A DNA stretch of 26,567 bases from Saprolegnia diclina VS20 (lineage: Eukaryota; Oomycota; Saprolegniomycetes; Saprolegniales; Saprolegniaceae): NCBI RefSeq assembly GCF_000281045.1, contig NW_008246087.1, forward strand, positions 146,999 to 173,565, read 5' to 3'. This document shows, one piece after another, positions 25,553 to 26,567 of the stretch. Under the pieces are notes generated by a model. That model searched no databases. It was not told where the DNA came from and saw only the letters and a list, made by a program, of their open reading frames with translations. The translations under genes were made by a program, and so were the position numbers. Position 1 is the stretch's first letter. Every line of letters starts with the position of its first letter.

Positions 25553-26567
25553 GATTTGGGACCCCAATCAGAAAAATCTCGCTGGGATTCCAGTCATGAC
25601 GCGGAATTTGCATCGTATTTTGTTCTGGCATGGCTTTGTCAATACATGTAAATATGAGTGGATGTCAGCATGACAAAGGCGCCAATACCGATGGGACGTT
25701 GACGTAATTTCCTACGGGCCGCCAGGTCTCCGGCGTCAGCTGGGCAAGTGACAGAAGAGGTACACACAACCACCGACAAGCTTAGGAAGGCGCGCAGTCA
25801 GCAAATCAACAGACACCCTCGCTGTCATAGGTCCCAGTACCCAAGATAATCACATCCCTTTTGACCGCATTGGACTCGGGTAAGGCGCGCGGCTCCCAGC
25901 GCTTCACGACACCACATGCACCTCGATGACGATGTTAAAATACCATCGACGGTAGCCGAGCCCTGAGGCTCTCTCGCGCCAGTCGTGTTGATCATGGGTT
26001 GATACGGCTCGCACTTGAACTGTCCTTTCCCCATCGATTCCCCTTTGCTTACGGGACATTGATTGTGCTTCGGATTGATGAGCAACGCCGACGTCTCAAG
26101 TCGTATATCTGGCTCTTGGGTGCGTCAAAGGTTCTAGCTCGGTCACATTCTTGTCCCGTTTCCGAGTCGTAGTGTGGGCTCGTTGCTTGCACGGACCGGC
26201 CGGTCGAGGGGGAATGTCGAGGGTAACGGTGGTACCCGACCCCTAGTCAGGACCTGAGAACGCACGGCGTCATCATATTTTCAACCACCTTCGCCACCCA
26301 GTGCTTGCGCAATAGTACAGTCCGCTGTCTTCTCTACCCGAATTATTGACATCACGTGCAACGCATCGCTAGACACCGCAACAAAAAGTCACATTCCAAA
26401 ATGTAAAACAATAAAATTAAAAAGAAACGAAAAGACCAAACTCGGGTTAACGGTATAACAACAAAAGCTCGTTCCGCGAGATCATGGCATTCGACTCGAA
26501 AAGCTGTAACAAGCACGTCCACCTTAAACTACTTGTAGACAACAATCGGCAAATGACAGCAAAAAAT
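25553..26567. other. Gene-free 3' flank
   Basis: About 1 kb without a supportable gene, RNA or array copy. A minus-strand open frame of 86 codons (26085-25825) contains CMWC and QCGQKGC, which is faintly zinc-ribbon-like, but it has no other coding sign. The last ~170 bases are A-rich (for example AACAATAAAATTAAAAAG near 26407), as in spacer DNA. Confidence 0.45.

Noticed and set aside
25825-26085. 86-codon minus-strand frame with CMWC and QCGQKGC
   Set aside because: Cysteine spacing is only loosely zinc-ribbon-like, the rest is low-information, and no neighbouring exon is visible.
1-26567. Retroelement or DNA-transposon source for the array
   Set aside because: I see no terminal repeats around copies and no transposase, reverse transcriptase or integrase motifs; tandem layout fits unequal crossing-over.

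Overview
The window looks like nuclear DNA of an oomycete, most likely a saprolegnialean (Saprolegnia/Aphanomyces/Achlya group). Reasons: GC-rich, intron-poor, closely packed genes; a very large internally duplicated multi-pass membrane protein; and a dense array of paralogous leucine-rich-repeat (LRR) genes of the lineage-expanded kind found in those genomes. The assignment is inference; no marker gene is present.

Layout. 1-526: no intact gene; a possible decayed coding remnant on the minus strand. 527-5800: one long intronless gene for a 1757-residue membrane protein made of two homologous halves. 5801-6093: spacer. 6094-25541: about fifteen full, broken or fragmentary copies of a single gene family with an F-box-like N-terminus followed by degenerate LRRs. 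Four copies read through at full length with the family start (6539-8044, 11333-12859, 17853-19358, 21507-23072). A fifth (13967-15397) is open but has lost the family start codon. One (8577-10082) is full length apart from a single in-frame stop. The others are frameshifted, internally deleted, fused or cut down to one end. All lie on the plus strand except the copy at 23672-25055. A 428-base run of N (13498-13925) falls inside the array. 25553-26567 holds no supportable gene.

The array copies share more than coding sequence. Immediately upstream of most of them is a composite motif, GCCACGTG-N3-CCAATCA, usually followed by an ATGCAGC-like tail, 50-90 bp before the ATG. It combines an E-box-like core with an NF-Y type CCAAT box at nearly fixed spacing. 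Even a copy reduced to its C-terminus keeps the motif. The likely picture is a birth-and-death cluster that spreads by unequal crossing-over of units carrying gene and promoter together. By analogy with FBXL proteins the intact members may be substrate receptors of SCF ubiquitin ligases; that function is inferred from architecture only. Nothing in the sequence links the membrane protein to the array functionally.
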